64,000 bases of DNA. Origin: Bacteroidales bacterium UBA1745 (lineage in GTDB: Bacteria > Bacteroidota > Bacteroidia > Bacteroidales > UBA932). The stretch covers positions 62,001-126,000 of the forward strand of contig DCHT01000028.1 in NCBI GenBank assembly GCA_002314885.1, in the 5' to 3' direction. The position numbers and the translations under genes are program-made. The notes beneath the pieces are model-generated. The model ran no database searches. It was not told the DNA's origin and saw only the letters and a program-made list of their open reading frames with translations. Shown one piece after another: positions 44,068 through 52,531 of this stretch (positions are counted from its first letter, which is position 1; each line of letters begins with the position of its first letter).

Positions 44068-45510
44068 ATGGCTAACACAAAGAAACTTATGACCAGCTGG
44101 CGCTGGTGGATGGTAGTCCTCCTCTTCATCGCCACCACAGTCAACTATATGGACCGTCAGGTTCTTTCCCTCACCTGGGAGGATTTCATCAAGCCTGAGT
44201 TCCATTGGACCGACAACAACTACGGTACAATCACCGCCATCTTCTCCATCTTCTACGCAATCTGTATGCTCTTTGCGGGCAAGTTCGTAGACTGGATGGG
44301 TACCAAGAAGGGCTACCTCATCTCCATCGGAGTGTGGTCAGCAGGCGCCTGCCTCCACGCTATCTGCGGCGTGCTCACCGCCCGTTTCGCAGGCTACGAC
44401 AGCACCGCCCTTATGGCCGCTGAGACCGCAGTGGACGCAATTGCCATCATATCTTCAATCAGCGTATGGCTCTTCATCGCAGCCCGCTGCGTGCTCGCTC
44501 TCGGCGAGGCCGGCAACTTCCCTGCTGCAATCAAGACCACTGCTGAATACTTCCCTAAGAAGGACCGCGCATTCGCGACATCCATCTTCAACTCAGGTGC
44601 CTCAGTAGGTGCCCTCGTGGCTCCTGCAACCATTCCGCTCCTTGCAAAGGCCTGCGGTTGGGAATGGGCATTCATCATCATCGGTGGACTCGGTTTCATC
44701 TGGATGGGCTTCTGGGCATTTATGTACGACAAGCCAGAGAACAGCAAGCACGTCAACGAGGCGGAGCTCGAGTACATCCACCAGGACGACGCAGCAGAGG
44801 AAGCCGCAAAGGCTGCCGCTGCCGCAGAGAAGAAGATTCCTCTCTGGAAGTGCTTCACCTACCGCCAGACCTGGGCTTTCGTAATCGGCAAGCTCTTCAC
44901 CGACGGCGTATGGTGGTTCTTCCTCTTCTGGGCTCCTTCCTACTTCAAGAACCAGTTCGGCTACAGGGCTGACTCCGGAATGGGAATGCTCCTGATCATC
45001 ACCCTCTATGCGATCGTGACTTTCATCTCCATCTTCGGCGGCTACCTGCCAAAGATGTTCGTAGAGAAGAAGGGTATGCATCCTTACAACGGCCGTATGC
45101 TCTCAATGCTGATCTTCGCATTCTTCCCTCTCTTCGCGCTCTTCGCGCAGCCTATGGGACAGTTCTCAGCCTGGTGGCCGGCAATCTTCATCGGTCTCGC
45201 AGGCGCAGGTCACCAGGCCTGGTCAGCAAACCTCTTCTCCACCATCGGTGATATGTTCCCTAAGGGTGCCATCGCCACCATCACCGGTATCGGTGGTATG
45301 GCCGGCGGCGTGGGCAGCTTCTTCATCCAGAAGGGCGCAGGTGCCCTCTTCACCTACTCAGAGAAGGCTGGTGACGCATTCACCTTCCTCGGCTTCAGCG
45401 GCAAGCCTGCGGGCTATTTCGTGATGTTCTGCATCTGCGGTCTCGCCTACCTCCTTGCCTGGACCCTTATGAAGGTCCTCGTGCCTAAGTACAGCCCTAT
45501 CGCCGAGTAA
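44068..45510 (+). CDS. exuT: MFS hexuronate transporter (ExuT-like)
   Basis: Inner-membrane transporter of the anion:cation symporter family, 480 residues with about 12 membrane segments. NYMDRQVLSLTWEDF in the first helix and loop, GEAGNFPAAIKTTAEYFPKKDRA in the fourth, and the long cytoplasmic loop around residues 225-265 match hexuronate carriers. The location behind kdgK and kdgA supports galacturonate import, but oligomers or KDG are also possible. Confidence 0.88.
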   Translation: MANTKKLMTSWRWWMVVLLFIATTVNYMDRQVLSLTWEDFIKPEFHWTDNNYGTITAIFSIFYAICMLFAGKFVDWMGTKKGYLISIGVWSAGACLHAICGVLTARFAGYDSTALMAAETAVDAIAIISSISVWLFIAARCVLALGEAGNFPAAIKTTAEYFPKKDRAFATSIFNSGASVGALVAPATIPLLAKACGWEWAFIIIGGLGFIWMGFWAFMYDKPENSKHVNEAELEYIHQDDAAEEAAKAAAAAEKKIPLWKCFTYRQTWAFVIGKLFTDGVWWFFLFWAPSYFKNQFGYRADSGMGMLLIITLYAIVTFISIFGGYLPKMFVEKKGMHPYNGRMLSMLIFAFFPLFALFAQPMGQFSAWWPAIFIGLAGAGHQAWSANLFSTIGDMFPKGAIATITGIGGMAGGVGSFFIQKGAGALFTYSEKAGDAFTFLGFSGKPAGYFVMFCICGLAYLLAWTLMKVLVPKYSPIAE

Positions 45511-45538
45511 GCGAAGGACACCTTATATAATTATTTCC

Positions 45539-45546
45539 TATATTTG
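45539..45546 (+). promoter_or_regulatory. Predicted -7 element of the Hdr-like operon
   Basis: TATATTTG fits TAnnTTTG, 22 bases before the first gene. It makes the Hdr-like cluster a unit of its own rather than a tail of the galacturonate operon. Confidence 0.5.
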
Positions 45547-45568
45547 CCCATCCTAAACTTGAAACAGG

Positions 45569-46279
45569 ATGGGCAAATTGTTTGAAGAACTCAGCAAGGA
45601 CTACAGGCTCAAGGAAGGCCTGAAGACCTGCATCAACTGCGGAACGTGTACCGCCATCTGCCCCGCCGCCGAATTCTACAGATATGATCCCCGAAAGATC
45701 ATAGACACTGTACAACGCAAGGACGACGAGGAAATCGAGGCCCTGCTCAAGAGCGAGACCATCTGGTATTGCGGCGAATGTATGTCGTGTATGACCAGGT
45801 GCCCACGCAAGAATGCCGTGGGTATGGTAATAATGGCTCTGAGGAACCTCTCCACCAAACTGGGCTATTTCACCTGCTCGGAGAAAGGCCGTCAGTTATA
45901 TCCCCTTTCACACGCACTCAACGGCAATATCCTCAAATACGGATACTGCATACACCCGGAGACCTTCAGGATGGAAGACCATCCGGAGGCCGGCCCCGTC
46001 TATGAATGGCACCTCCAGCACAAGGAGGATTCCTACGCCAGGGCCGGCGGCAACTATATGCAGCCGGGTCCGGGAGCGCTCAGGAAGATAGACCAGAAGG
46101 ACCTGGACGAACTCAAGGCCATCTATGACATCACCGGCGGCACCGAGAGGATGGAGACCATAGACAGATTCTCCGAGGCCAAGGCCGCAGAGATGGGTAT
46201 GAGCAATGAAGAATATCTGAAATACACCTTCGAGCACTGCTCGGCCGGGCATTTCAACAACGAAGAGGAGGAACTGTAA
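45569..46279 (+). CDS. HdrC-like iron-sulfur protein
   Basis: A 236-residue soluble electron-transfer subunit. Two classical 4Fe-4S motifs sit at C21-C24-C27-C31 (CINCGTCTAICP) and C68-C71-C74-C78 (CGECMSCMTRCP), as in HdrC. The C-terminal half (about 100-236) has no motif I recognise and is longer than in archaeal HdrC. The stop overlaps the next ATG by one base, so it is coupled to the HdrB-like protein. First of five genes of the cluster. Confidence 0.82.
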   Translation: MGKLFEELSKDYRLKEGLKTCINCGTCTAICPAAEFYRYDPRKIIDTVQRKDDEEIEALLKSETIWYCGECMSCMTRCPRKNAVGMVIMALRNLSTKLGYFTCSEKGRQLYPLSHALNGNILKYGYCIHPETFRMEDHPEAGPVYEWHLQHKEDSYARAGGNYMQPGPGALRKIDQKDLDELKAIYDITGGTERMETIDRFSEAKAAEMGMSNEEYLKYTFEHCSAGHFNNEEEEL

Positions 46280-47349
46280 TGATATATCAGGGTAAACAGA
46301 AAATCTGGTCCGACTATCAGAAGGAAATTCCGGCCGACCACTGGTTCTACGCACGCAGCTGCATACGCCAGAACTTCTTCCCCGCATCCGAGACGCATTT
46401 CCTCAAGATAGGACGCGAACTGCTCGGCAAGGACATCTGCGACAACGAACACCACACCACCTGCGGAGGCATCTCATATCACAGCGACACCATCCCACAG
46501 GAGACGGCAATGACCATCGTGGCCCGTCAGTTCGCCATAATGACCGAATGCGGCTACAAGAACATCGCGCCGTCCTGCATCACATCCTTCGGCAACTACA
46601 CCGAGATACTCGAGACCTGGAGGGAATTTCCGGAACTGGAGGCAAAGGTGCGCGAGATGCTCTGGAAATCCTGCAGAAAGGAATTCGAGATCCCCGAGCA
46701 CGTCGCCCACACCAGCGACATTATGTACACCTGGCGCAATGAAATCGCCGAAAAGGCCAAGTTCCGTCTCATCAACAAGGAGACCGGCGAGCCTCTGAGA
46801 GTGGTCGAGCACATAGGCTGCCACTACTCCAAGATGTTCCCTCACAAGGGCGTCGGCGGCGCTGAGTATCCTTGCGTGCTCAGCGGTATGGTGAACTCCT
46901 GGGGCGGTCAGGTAATTGACTACCCGGAGAGGCGCCACTGCTGCGGTTTCGGCTTCAGACAGTATCTGGTGAAGGCCAACCGAGGCTATTCCATTTCAAA
47001 TACCCACAAGAAATTCGAATCTATGGAGCCGTACAAGCCGGATATGATCATCACGAACTGTCCGGGCTGCCCATATTTCCTCGACAGATGGCAGTACGTC
47101 ATCGCCGAAATGGAGGGCAGGACCTATGGCGAAAACGGATTCGGCATCCCTGTGTTCACCTACGAGGAGGTCGCCGGCCTGGTTCTGGGCTACGACCCTT
47201 GGGACCTCGGCCTGCAGCTCCATCAGGTGGCTGTGGAACCGCTTCTGGACAAGATAGGCATCGAATACGACCCTAAGGCCAAATACCTTGGTCTCAACGA
47301 AAAAGACATAATGAAGCCGGGGCTCCCCGAAAACCTCCGTTGCTTCTAG
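46279..47349 (+). CDS. HdrB-like CCG-domain protein
   Basis: A 356-residue protein of the heterodisulfide reductase B type. The C-terminal CCG domain is intact: Cys in EHIGCHYSK, 39 residues, CCG in RHCCGFG, 37 residues, then CPGC. The N-terminal CCG domain is degraded: TTCGGISYH in place of CCG and a lone Cys in PSCITSF. In true HdrB both domains build unusual clusters at the disulfide site, so here probably only one cluster is bound. Activity on a heterodisulfide is therefore doubtful; electron relay is more likely. Confidence 0.8.
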   Translation: MIYQGKQKIWSDYQKEIPADHWFYARSCIRQNFFPASETHFLKIGRELLGKDICDNEHHTTCGGISYHSDTIPQETAMTIVARQFAIMTECGYKNIAPSCITSFGNYTEILETWREFPELEAKVREMLWKSCRKEFEIPEHVAHTSDIMYTWRNEIAEKAKFRLINKETGEPLRVVEHIGCHYSKMFPHKGVGGAEYPCVLSGMVNSWGGQVIDYPERRHCCGFGFRQYLVKANRGYSISNTHKKFESMEPYKPDMIITNCPGCPYFLDRWQYVIAEMEGRTYGENGFGIPVFTYEEVAGLVLGYDPWDLGLQLHQVAVEPLLDKIGIEYDPKAKYLGLNEKDIMKPGLPENLRCF

Positions 47350-47360
47350 AACTGAAGATT

Positions 47361-48374
47361 ATGAAAGACAGCATAGTAATAATAGGTGGCGGCATCGCCG
47401 GACTTGAGGCAGCAAAACAGCTTCTCACTCTTGGCTACACCCCCATCATAGTCGAAAAGAGCGACCACCTCGGTGGCCACGTTGCCGGCTGGAACCGTCT
47501 GTTCCCGGATATGGCTCCGGCCCAGGAAATCGTCGCAAAGATGATCAAGGACGTCGAGGGAGCGAACATCTTCCTCGAAACCGAGATCATATCGTCCAAC
47601 AAACTGGGCAACACCTATATAGTTAATCTCTCCAACGGCGTGACCATACGCACCAAGGCCATACTCATAGCCACCGGATTCGAACTCTTCGATGCCCACA
47701 AGAAGGAGGAATACGGCTACGGCATCTACAACCAGGTGATGACCAACCAGGACCTCGAAAAATGGTTCAACACCAGCGTGGACAGCCGCATCGGAGGCAA
47801 GGAGATACGCAAGATAGGCTTCGTGCACTGCGTGGGTTCCAGGGACGTGAAGGCAGGCAATTCACAGTGTTCCAAGGTCTGCTGCGTGACTGCAATCAAG
47901 CAGGCCATCGAGATGAAGCAGGAATTCCCGGACGCAGAGATTTACTGCTTCTATATGGACCTGAGGCTCTTCGGCAAGAAATACGAAGACTTCTATATCA
48001 ACGCACAGAAGGACTACGGTATCCATTTCATCAGGGGCCGCGTGTCCGAGGTCAGCGAGAACATCGAAGGACGCCTGCTCGTCAAGGCGGAGGACACCCT
48101 CAGTGGCAAGCCGCTCAAGGTCACCCTCGACCTGCTCGTACTGATGGCCGGTATGGTCTGCAACCAGGACGGAAGCAAGATGGCTTCTATGCTCAGGCTG
48201 GAGACCGATTCGGACGGTTTCCTCCGCAGTAAGGACAATGTCTGCAACATCGTGGAGTCCAACCGCCACGGAATATTCTATGCAGGAGCCTGCACCGGCA
48301 CCAAGACAGTGCCTGAAACCATCTCAGAGGCCCGTGCGGCCGCTCTGATGATACACAATTACATCAACGAATAG
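47361..48374 (+). CDS. HdrA/QmoA-like FAD oxidoreductase
   Basis: A 337-residue flavoprotein with an N-terminal FAD loop (VIIGGGIAGLEAAKQ), HdrA-type FVHCVGSRD and QCSKVCCVTAIKQA segments, and a C-terminal GACTGTKTVPETISEARAAAL FAD-contact strand. It lacks the ferredoxin-like 4Fe-4S domains and C-terminal extensions of archaeal HdrA and so is closer in build to QmoA. I start at 47361 (MKDSIVI); an ATG at 47340 lies within the upstream gene. It would be the flavin centre of the complex. Confidence 0.82.
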   Translation: MKDSIVIIGGGIAGLEAAKQLLTLGYTPIIVEKSDHLGGHVAGWNRLFPDMAPAQEIVAKMIKDVEGANIFLETEIISSNKLGNTYIVNLSNGVTIRTKAILIATGFELFDAHKKEEYGYGIYNQVMTNQDLEKWFNTSVDSRIGGKEIRKIGFVHCVGSRDVKAGNSQCSKVCCVTAIKQAIEMKQEFPDAEIYCFYMDLRLFGKKYEDFYINAQKDYGIHFIRGRVSEVSENIEGRLLVKAEDTLSGKPLKVTLDLLVLMAGMVCNQDGSKMASMLRLETDSDGFLRSKDNVCNIVESNRHGIFYAGACTGTKTVPETISEARAAALMIHNYINE

Positions 48375-48385
48375 CATCCAGGTCT

Positions 48386-48730
48386 ATGGCAATGAATTTC
48401 GGTTTCAAACTGTGTCCGTCATCTGCCCTGAACCTGGACAAGATAGATACTTCACTCTACGACAAGCTCGTGGAGATGGAGCCTGACGCCAGGATCTGTA
48501 TGGCCTGTGGCAGCTGCAGCGCGACCTGCACGGCATCCCAGTTTTCGGGGATGAGCGTTCGAAAAGTGCTGCTGGACATCCAGAGGGGCAAGGAGAAGGA
48601 GGCGGCCGCTATGCTGCGCAACTGTATGCTCTGCGGCAAATGCACTATGGTCTGCCCCCGCGGCATAAACACCAGGCACCTCATCCTGTCCCTGTGCAGG
48701 ATCTACGATAATAAGGAGGAGCAGAAATGA
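48386..48730 (+). CDS. Short HdrC-like 4Fe-4S protein
   Basis: A 114-residue protein with two clusters, CMACGSCSATC and CMLCGKCTMVCP. This is a second HdrC-like subunit, smaller than the first. Its 3' end overlaps the membrane subunit by four bases, so the two are coupled and probably contact each other: electrons would pass between the flavoprotein and the membrane part. Confidence 0.82.
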   Translation: MAMNFGFKLCPSSALNLDKIDTSLYDKLVEMEPDARICMACGSCSATCTASQFSGMSVRKVLLDIQRGKEKEAAAMLRNCMLCGKCTMVCPRGINTRHLILSLCRIYDNKEEQK

Positions 48731-50562
48731 CAGACAGAATACCAGCTGGATTCCATCCTTTCGTGATCCCGTTCCTGGTGGGAATGGGCTTCGTGCTGCT
48801 CTACTGCCTCTATGGCTTCATCAGGATAATGTGCCAGCTCTCCCACAAGGACAGGCGCAAGTTTTTCCTCTCCTTCCTCAATCCCAAGATACTCTGGAAG
48901 GACATCAAGGACATCTTCCTGAACTGTCTCATACACGTCAAGCTCTGGAAGCGCAACAAACTGCTGGGCTTTATGCACTCCAGCATCGCCTTCGGATGGT
49001 TTATGCTCATCGTGCTGGGCCACCTGGAGGTCATCTGCTTCCTGCCAGGCCGTCTGAGAACCTTCTACTACCCTATCTTCTTCAACTTCTTCGTGGCTGA
49101 GGACAACGCCACCATCGGCGGACAGGTATTCTTCTTCCTGATGGACTTCTTCCTGGCACTGGTGCTCTGCGGCATCATCCTGGCCATCATCAAGAGGGTG
49201 CACTCCCTGATCTTCGGTATGCGCAGAACCACGAGGCTGAGCCTCCTGGACCGCGTGGGACTCTATTCCCTCTGGGCCATATTCCCGCTGCGACTGCTTG
49301 CCGAGGGCTTCACCGCCCACATTTCCGGCGGCAGCTTCCTGACCATCCCTCTGAACTGGATCGCACGCGCCTTCCTGGGCAATGAGCTCAATATGGTTCC
49401 GACCTGGTGGGCATATTCCATCGCCCTCTGCGTCTTTATGTGCGTGCTGCCTTTCACCAGATATATGCACATCCCGGCAGAGATGCTGCTGATCCCAATG
49501 CGCAATGCCGGTCTGAAGATAAAGCACGCCAGGAAGGGCTACGCAAAGGTTATGGTATATTCCTGCCCTAGCTGCGGCGTGTGCATCGACGCCTGTCCTA
49601 TGAGCGTCAAAAAGGCCAACACGAGGGATACAACCGTCTATCTGAACCGTCAGATCCGCCGCGGCAACGAAAAGCGCATAGAGGAAATCAGCGACAAGTG
49701 CCTGCTCTGCGGAAAGTGCTCGGAACTCTGCCAGATAGGCATAGAGGCTCCGAAGATACGCATAGCACAGAGGGCAAGGAGGAAATACGGCCTCAACCAG
49801 AACTATTCCAACATCTCCGTGGGTCCACTTGCGGAGAAGGCCTTCGGGCACAACGTGGAGGCCAAGCCGGGCAAGGTGCTCTATTTCGCAGGCTGTATGA
49901 CCCAGCTGACGCCTCGCATCAGTCAGGCAATGGAGTCTGTCCTTCAGAAGGCCGGCGTGGAGTACAGTTATATGGACAAGGACGGCGGACTCTGCTGCGG
50001 CAGGCCTATGCTGATGGCCGGACGCCCGGACCAGGCTCGTCAGATCATCGACAAGAACACCGGAATCATCCGTTCCAGCGGCTGCGACACCCTGCTGCTC
50101 AGCTGTCCTATCTGCTACAAGATCTTCAAGGAGAAATACCATCTGGAAGGCATACGCGTGGTGCATCATTCCGAATTCATCAAGGAACTGGTGGACCAGA
50201 GGCGTCTGAGCGTCCGTTTCGGTAAGGATGTAATCGTATATCACGACCCTTGCGAACTCGGCCGAGGCAGCGGCATCTACGAGCAGCCTCGTGAACTTCT
50301 CGCAGCCCTCGGTACCCTCGTGGAGGCCGAAAAGACAGGAAAGGAAAGCATCTGCTGCGGTGGCAGCCTGGGTTCTCTCACTCTCGGATTTGCGCAGCGT
50401 GAAGACCTGACGAAGAACGCCCTCAGGAACCTGACGGTGAATCTTCCGAGCAAGATTGCAACGGCCTGTCCTCTCTGTCTTGCAAGCTTCAGCCGCTACT
50501 CCGACCGTCCGGTTGAGGACATAGCCGAAATAGTAGACCAGAGATCGACAAAGGTGGACTAG
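48727..50562 (+). CDS. Membrane DsrM/DsrK-like (HdrE-HdrD) fusion
   Basis: A 611-residue protein. The N-terminal part (about 1-270) has five or six membrane helices with His residues placed as in NarI/DsrM-type haem b subunits (LGFMHSSIAFGWF, VLGHLEV, RYMHIPAE). Then come two 4Fe-4S motifs (CPSCGVCIDACP, CLLCGKCSELCQ). Two CCG domains follow (FAGCMTQ with GLCCGRP and CPIC; HDPCELG with SICCGGS and CPLC). The order equals DsrM plus DsrK, or HdrE plus HdrD, in one chain. It would exchange electrons with menaquinone. No sulfite reductase or methanogen gene is nearby. Confidence 0.82.
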   Translation: MTDRIPAGFHPFVIPFLVGMGFVLLYCLYGFIRIMCQLSHKDRRKFFLSFLNPKILWKDIKDIFLNCLIHVKLWKRNKLLGFMHSSIAFGWFMLIVLGHLEVICFLPGRLRTFYYPIFFNFFVAEDNATIGGQVFFFLMDFFLALVLCGIILAIIKRVHSLIFGMRRTTRLSLLDRVGLYSLWAIFPLRLLAEGFTAHISGGSFLTIPLNWIARAFLGNELNMVPTWWAYSIALCVFMCVLPFTRYMHIPAEMLLIPMRNAGLKIKHARKGYAKVMVYSCPSCGVCIDACPMSVKKANTRDTTVYLNRQIRRGNEKRIEEISDKCLLCGKCSELCQIGIEAPKIRIAQRARRKYGLNQNYSNISVGPLAEKAFGHNVEAKPGKVLYFAGCMTQLTPRISQAMESVLQKAGVEYSYMDKDGGLCCGRPMLMAGRPDQARQIIDKNTGIIRSSGCDTLLLSCPICYKIFKEKYHLEGIRVVHHSEFIKELVDQRRLSVRFGKDVIVYHDPCELGRGSGIYEQPRELLAALGTLVEAEKTGKESICCGGSLGSLTLGFAQREDLTKNALRNLTVNLPSKIATACPLCLASFSRYSDRPVEDIAEIVDQRSTKVD

Positions 50563-51324
50563 CTATTTCCTCGCCCTTCTGACGAGATCCTCGAAAATAT
50601 ACAGATAAGGATAAATCCCGCTTTTGGCGAATGCCTCGGGATGGAACTGGACAGCGAGCACCTGCTCGCTGTCTATGCTTTGATAAGCCTCCACGACACC
50701 GTCGCAGGTGGTGGCGATGACCTCGAGCCCGGGAGCGATCTGCTTGACAGCCTGATGATGCATCGAATTCACAGCAAGGGTGTCGCAGCCAACTATCTCG
50801 GCCAGGCGGGAGCCCGGTACGATGCTGATAGTCTGAGTGGCAATGGAACCACGTTCAGACTGCTTGTGCCTGAGGATAGTGTCCACCTGGGCAGGGATAT
50901 CCTGCCAGAGACTGCCGCCGAGGGCCACGTTCAGGGCCTGCTCTCCCCTGCAGATGCAGAGCATAGGCAGGCCGCGCTTGTAGGCGGTCCTGGCGAACAT
51001 AATATCAAAGGTATCGCGAGCCTCGTTGACCTTGCCGAGCTGAGGGATAGGCTCCTCACCGTAATAGGCAGGGTTCACATCCTCACCACCGGTCATAATC
51101 ACCGCATCCACGAGGTCCAGGGCCTCGCAGAGCCTGGTCGAATCCGTTGTGAACGGAATGATTACAGGGATGCCTCCGGCGTTACGCACCGCCTCGACAT
51201 AGGAGTCGCTGACGGAACTGCTGGTGGAGCCGTGGGCAGCGGAAATGCCGATGACAGGCTTGGTCTGGCTGCAGCAGGCGCCGATCAGCGCACACGCCGC
51301 AAAAAGGCTTGCGATTCTTCTCAT
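50563..51324 (-). CDS. Gamma-glutamyl hydrolase-like (C26) lipoprotein
   Basis: A 253-residue class I amidotransferase-like hydrolase of the PuuD/peptidase C26 family. Catalytic Cys lies in LCICRGEQALNV, GGEDVNPAYYGE is the family's early motif, and NSMHHQAVK and QFHPEA supply the His and Glu. A signal with Cys-Cys (IGACCSQ) indicates export as a lipoprotein, unlike cytoplasmic PuuD. The substrate is probably a gamma-glutamyl compound outside the cytoplasm; this is inference. It lies just downstream of the CobW gene on the same strand, one base apart. Confidence 0.82.
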   Translation of the reverse strand: MRRIASLFAACALIGACCSQTKPVIGISAAHGSTSSSVSDSYVEAVRNAGGIPVIIPFTTDSTRLCEALDLVDAVIMTGGEDVNPAYYGEEPIPQLGKVNEARDTFDIMFARTAYKRGLPMLCICRGEQALNVALGGSLWQDIPAQVDTILRHKQSERGSIATQTISIVPGSRLAEIVGCDTLAVNSMHHQAVKQIAPGLEVIATTCDGVVEAYQSIDSEQVLAVQFHPEAFAKSGIYPYLYIFEDLVRRARK

Positions 51325-51325
51325 A

Positions 51326-52525
51326 CTAGTACATAAGACATTCGTCCAAAGCCTTGCAGATGGCTTCCTTGTCCATCTTCTGGCCTATGAACACGAGTTT
51401 CTCCATACGGTCGCCATAGACAGGATCCCAGTCGCGGCGGAGATTAGGCTCGCGCTCCATCATCTCCATCAGCTGGTCGTGAGGCATAGTGGCGAACCAA
51501 CGGCCCGCATTGCGCAGGCTCATCTGCTTGCCAGCCTGCTCGAAGACGTAGCAGACGTCGTATTCGTCTGTGAAATAGCACATTCCCTTGCAGCGGATGA
51601 CGCTCTTAGGCCAGTGCTTTGCCACGAAATTGTCGAATTTGTTGATGTCCAGAGGTGCACGGCGACAGTATACGAAAGTACCTATGCCGTATTCCTCTGC
51701 CTCGCCCTCATCATCGTGGTGGTGGTGATGATGGTGATGTTCGTGATCGTGATCGTGGTCGTCGTCATCATCGTCGTCATCTTCCTCCTCGAGAGGTCCC
51801 TCTACGCCCTTGATCCAGGCTGCTGAAGTAGCCACCTGATCGAAGTCGAACATTCCGGTGCCCACGATCTTGTCGAGGTCCACATCGCCGTAGTTGCACT
51901 CGATGATCTCGGCAGTCGGCTGGAGGGCCTTGATGATCTCCTTCACGCGTGCAAGCTCGGATGGAGTCACCTCGGCGGCCTTGTTGAGCAGCACGATGTT
52001 GCAGAACTCGATCTGCTGGATGAGCAGGTTCTCTATGTCCTCCTCGTCGATGTTCTCACGCACGAGGGATGCGCCGCTCTGGAATTCGTCCCTCATACGG
52101 AGGGCGTCCACCACGGTGCAGATGCAGTCCAGCACAGGAATGCCGTCCTGGATGTATTTGTCCTCCATCGTAGGGATGGAGCAGATGGTCTGGGCGATAG
52201 GGGCGGGCTCGCAGATGCCGCTGGCCTCGATGACGATGTAGTCGAACTTCTTGAGGGCCACGATGTCGTGGAGCTGCTCCACGAGGTCCATCTTGAGGGT
52301 GCAGCAGATGCAGCCGTTCTGGAGAGCCACGAGGCTGTCGTCCTTCTGGCCCACCACGCCACCGGCCTGGATGAGGTCGGCGTCGATGTTGACTTCGCCT
52401 ATGTCGTTCACGATGACCGCGAACTTGAGTCCCTGGCGATTGTTGAGTATCCTATTGAGGAGAGTTGTCTTGCCGCTTCCAAGATAGCCCGTCAGCAGCA
52501 GAACCGGTACTTCAGAAATTTTCAT
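51326..52525 (-). CDS. CobW/COG0523 GTPase with Asp/His metal tract
   Basis: A 399-residue G3E-family GTPase, probable metallochaperone. It has Walker A GYLGSGKT (13-20), the metal-binding GCICC (71-75), VIEASGICEP and LLNKAAEV, then a C-terminal CobW domain. Between the two domains is a low-complexity tract: about eight Asp followed by alternating His-Asp and eight His. Such tracts bind zinc, nickel or cobalt in this family. The metal and client cannot be told, and no Zur box or metal enzyme is visible nearby. Confidence 0.88.
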   Translation of the reverse strand: MKISEVPVLLLTGYLGSGKTTLLNRILNNRQGLKFAVIVNDIGEVNIDADLIQAGGVVGQKDDSLVALQNGCICCTLKMDLVEQLHDIVALKKFDYIVIEASGICEPAPIAQTICSIPTMEDKYIQDGIPVLDCICTVVDALRMRDEFQSGASLVRENIDEEDIENLLIQQIEFCNIVLLNKAAEVTPSELARVKEIIKALQPTAEIIECNYGDVDLDKIVGTGMFDFDQVATSAAWIKGVEGPLEEEDDDDDDDDHDHDHEHHHHHHHHDDEGEAEEYGIGTFVYCRRAPLDINKFDNFVAKHWPKSVIRCKGMCYFTDEYDVCYVFEQAGKQMSLRNAGRWFATMPHDQLMEMMEREPNLRRDWDPVYGDRMEKLVFIGQKMDKEAICKALDECLMY

Positions 52526-52531
52526 ATCGAA

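Noticed and set aside
48703..50244. A 513-codon open frame on the minus strand opposite the DsrMK-like gene
   Set aside because: It has no recognisable motifs and is rich in His, Glu and Asp as expected for an antisense shadow of a GC-rich gene. The plus-strand gene shows clear Fe-S and CCG motifs.
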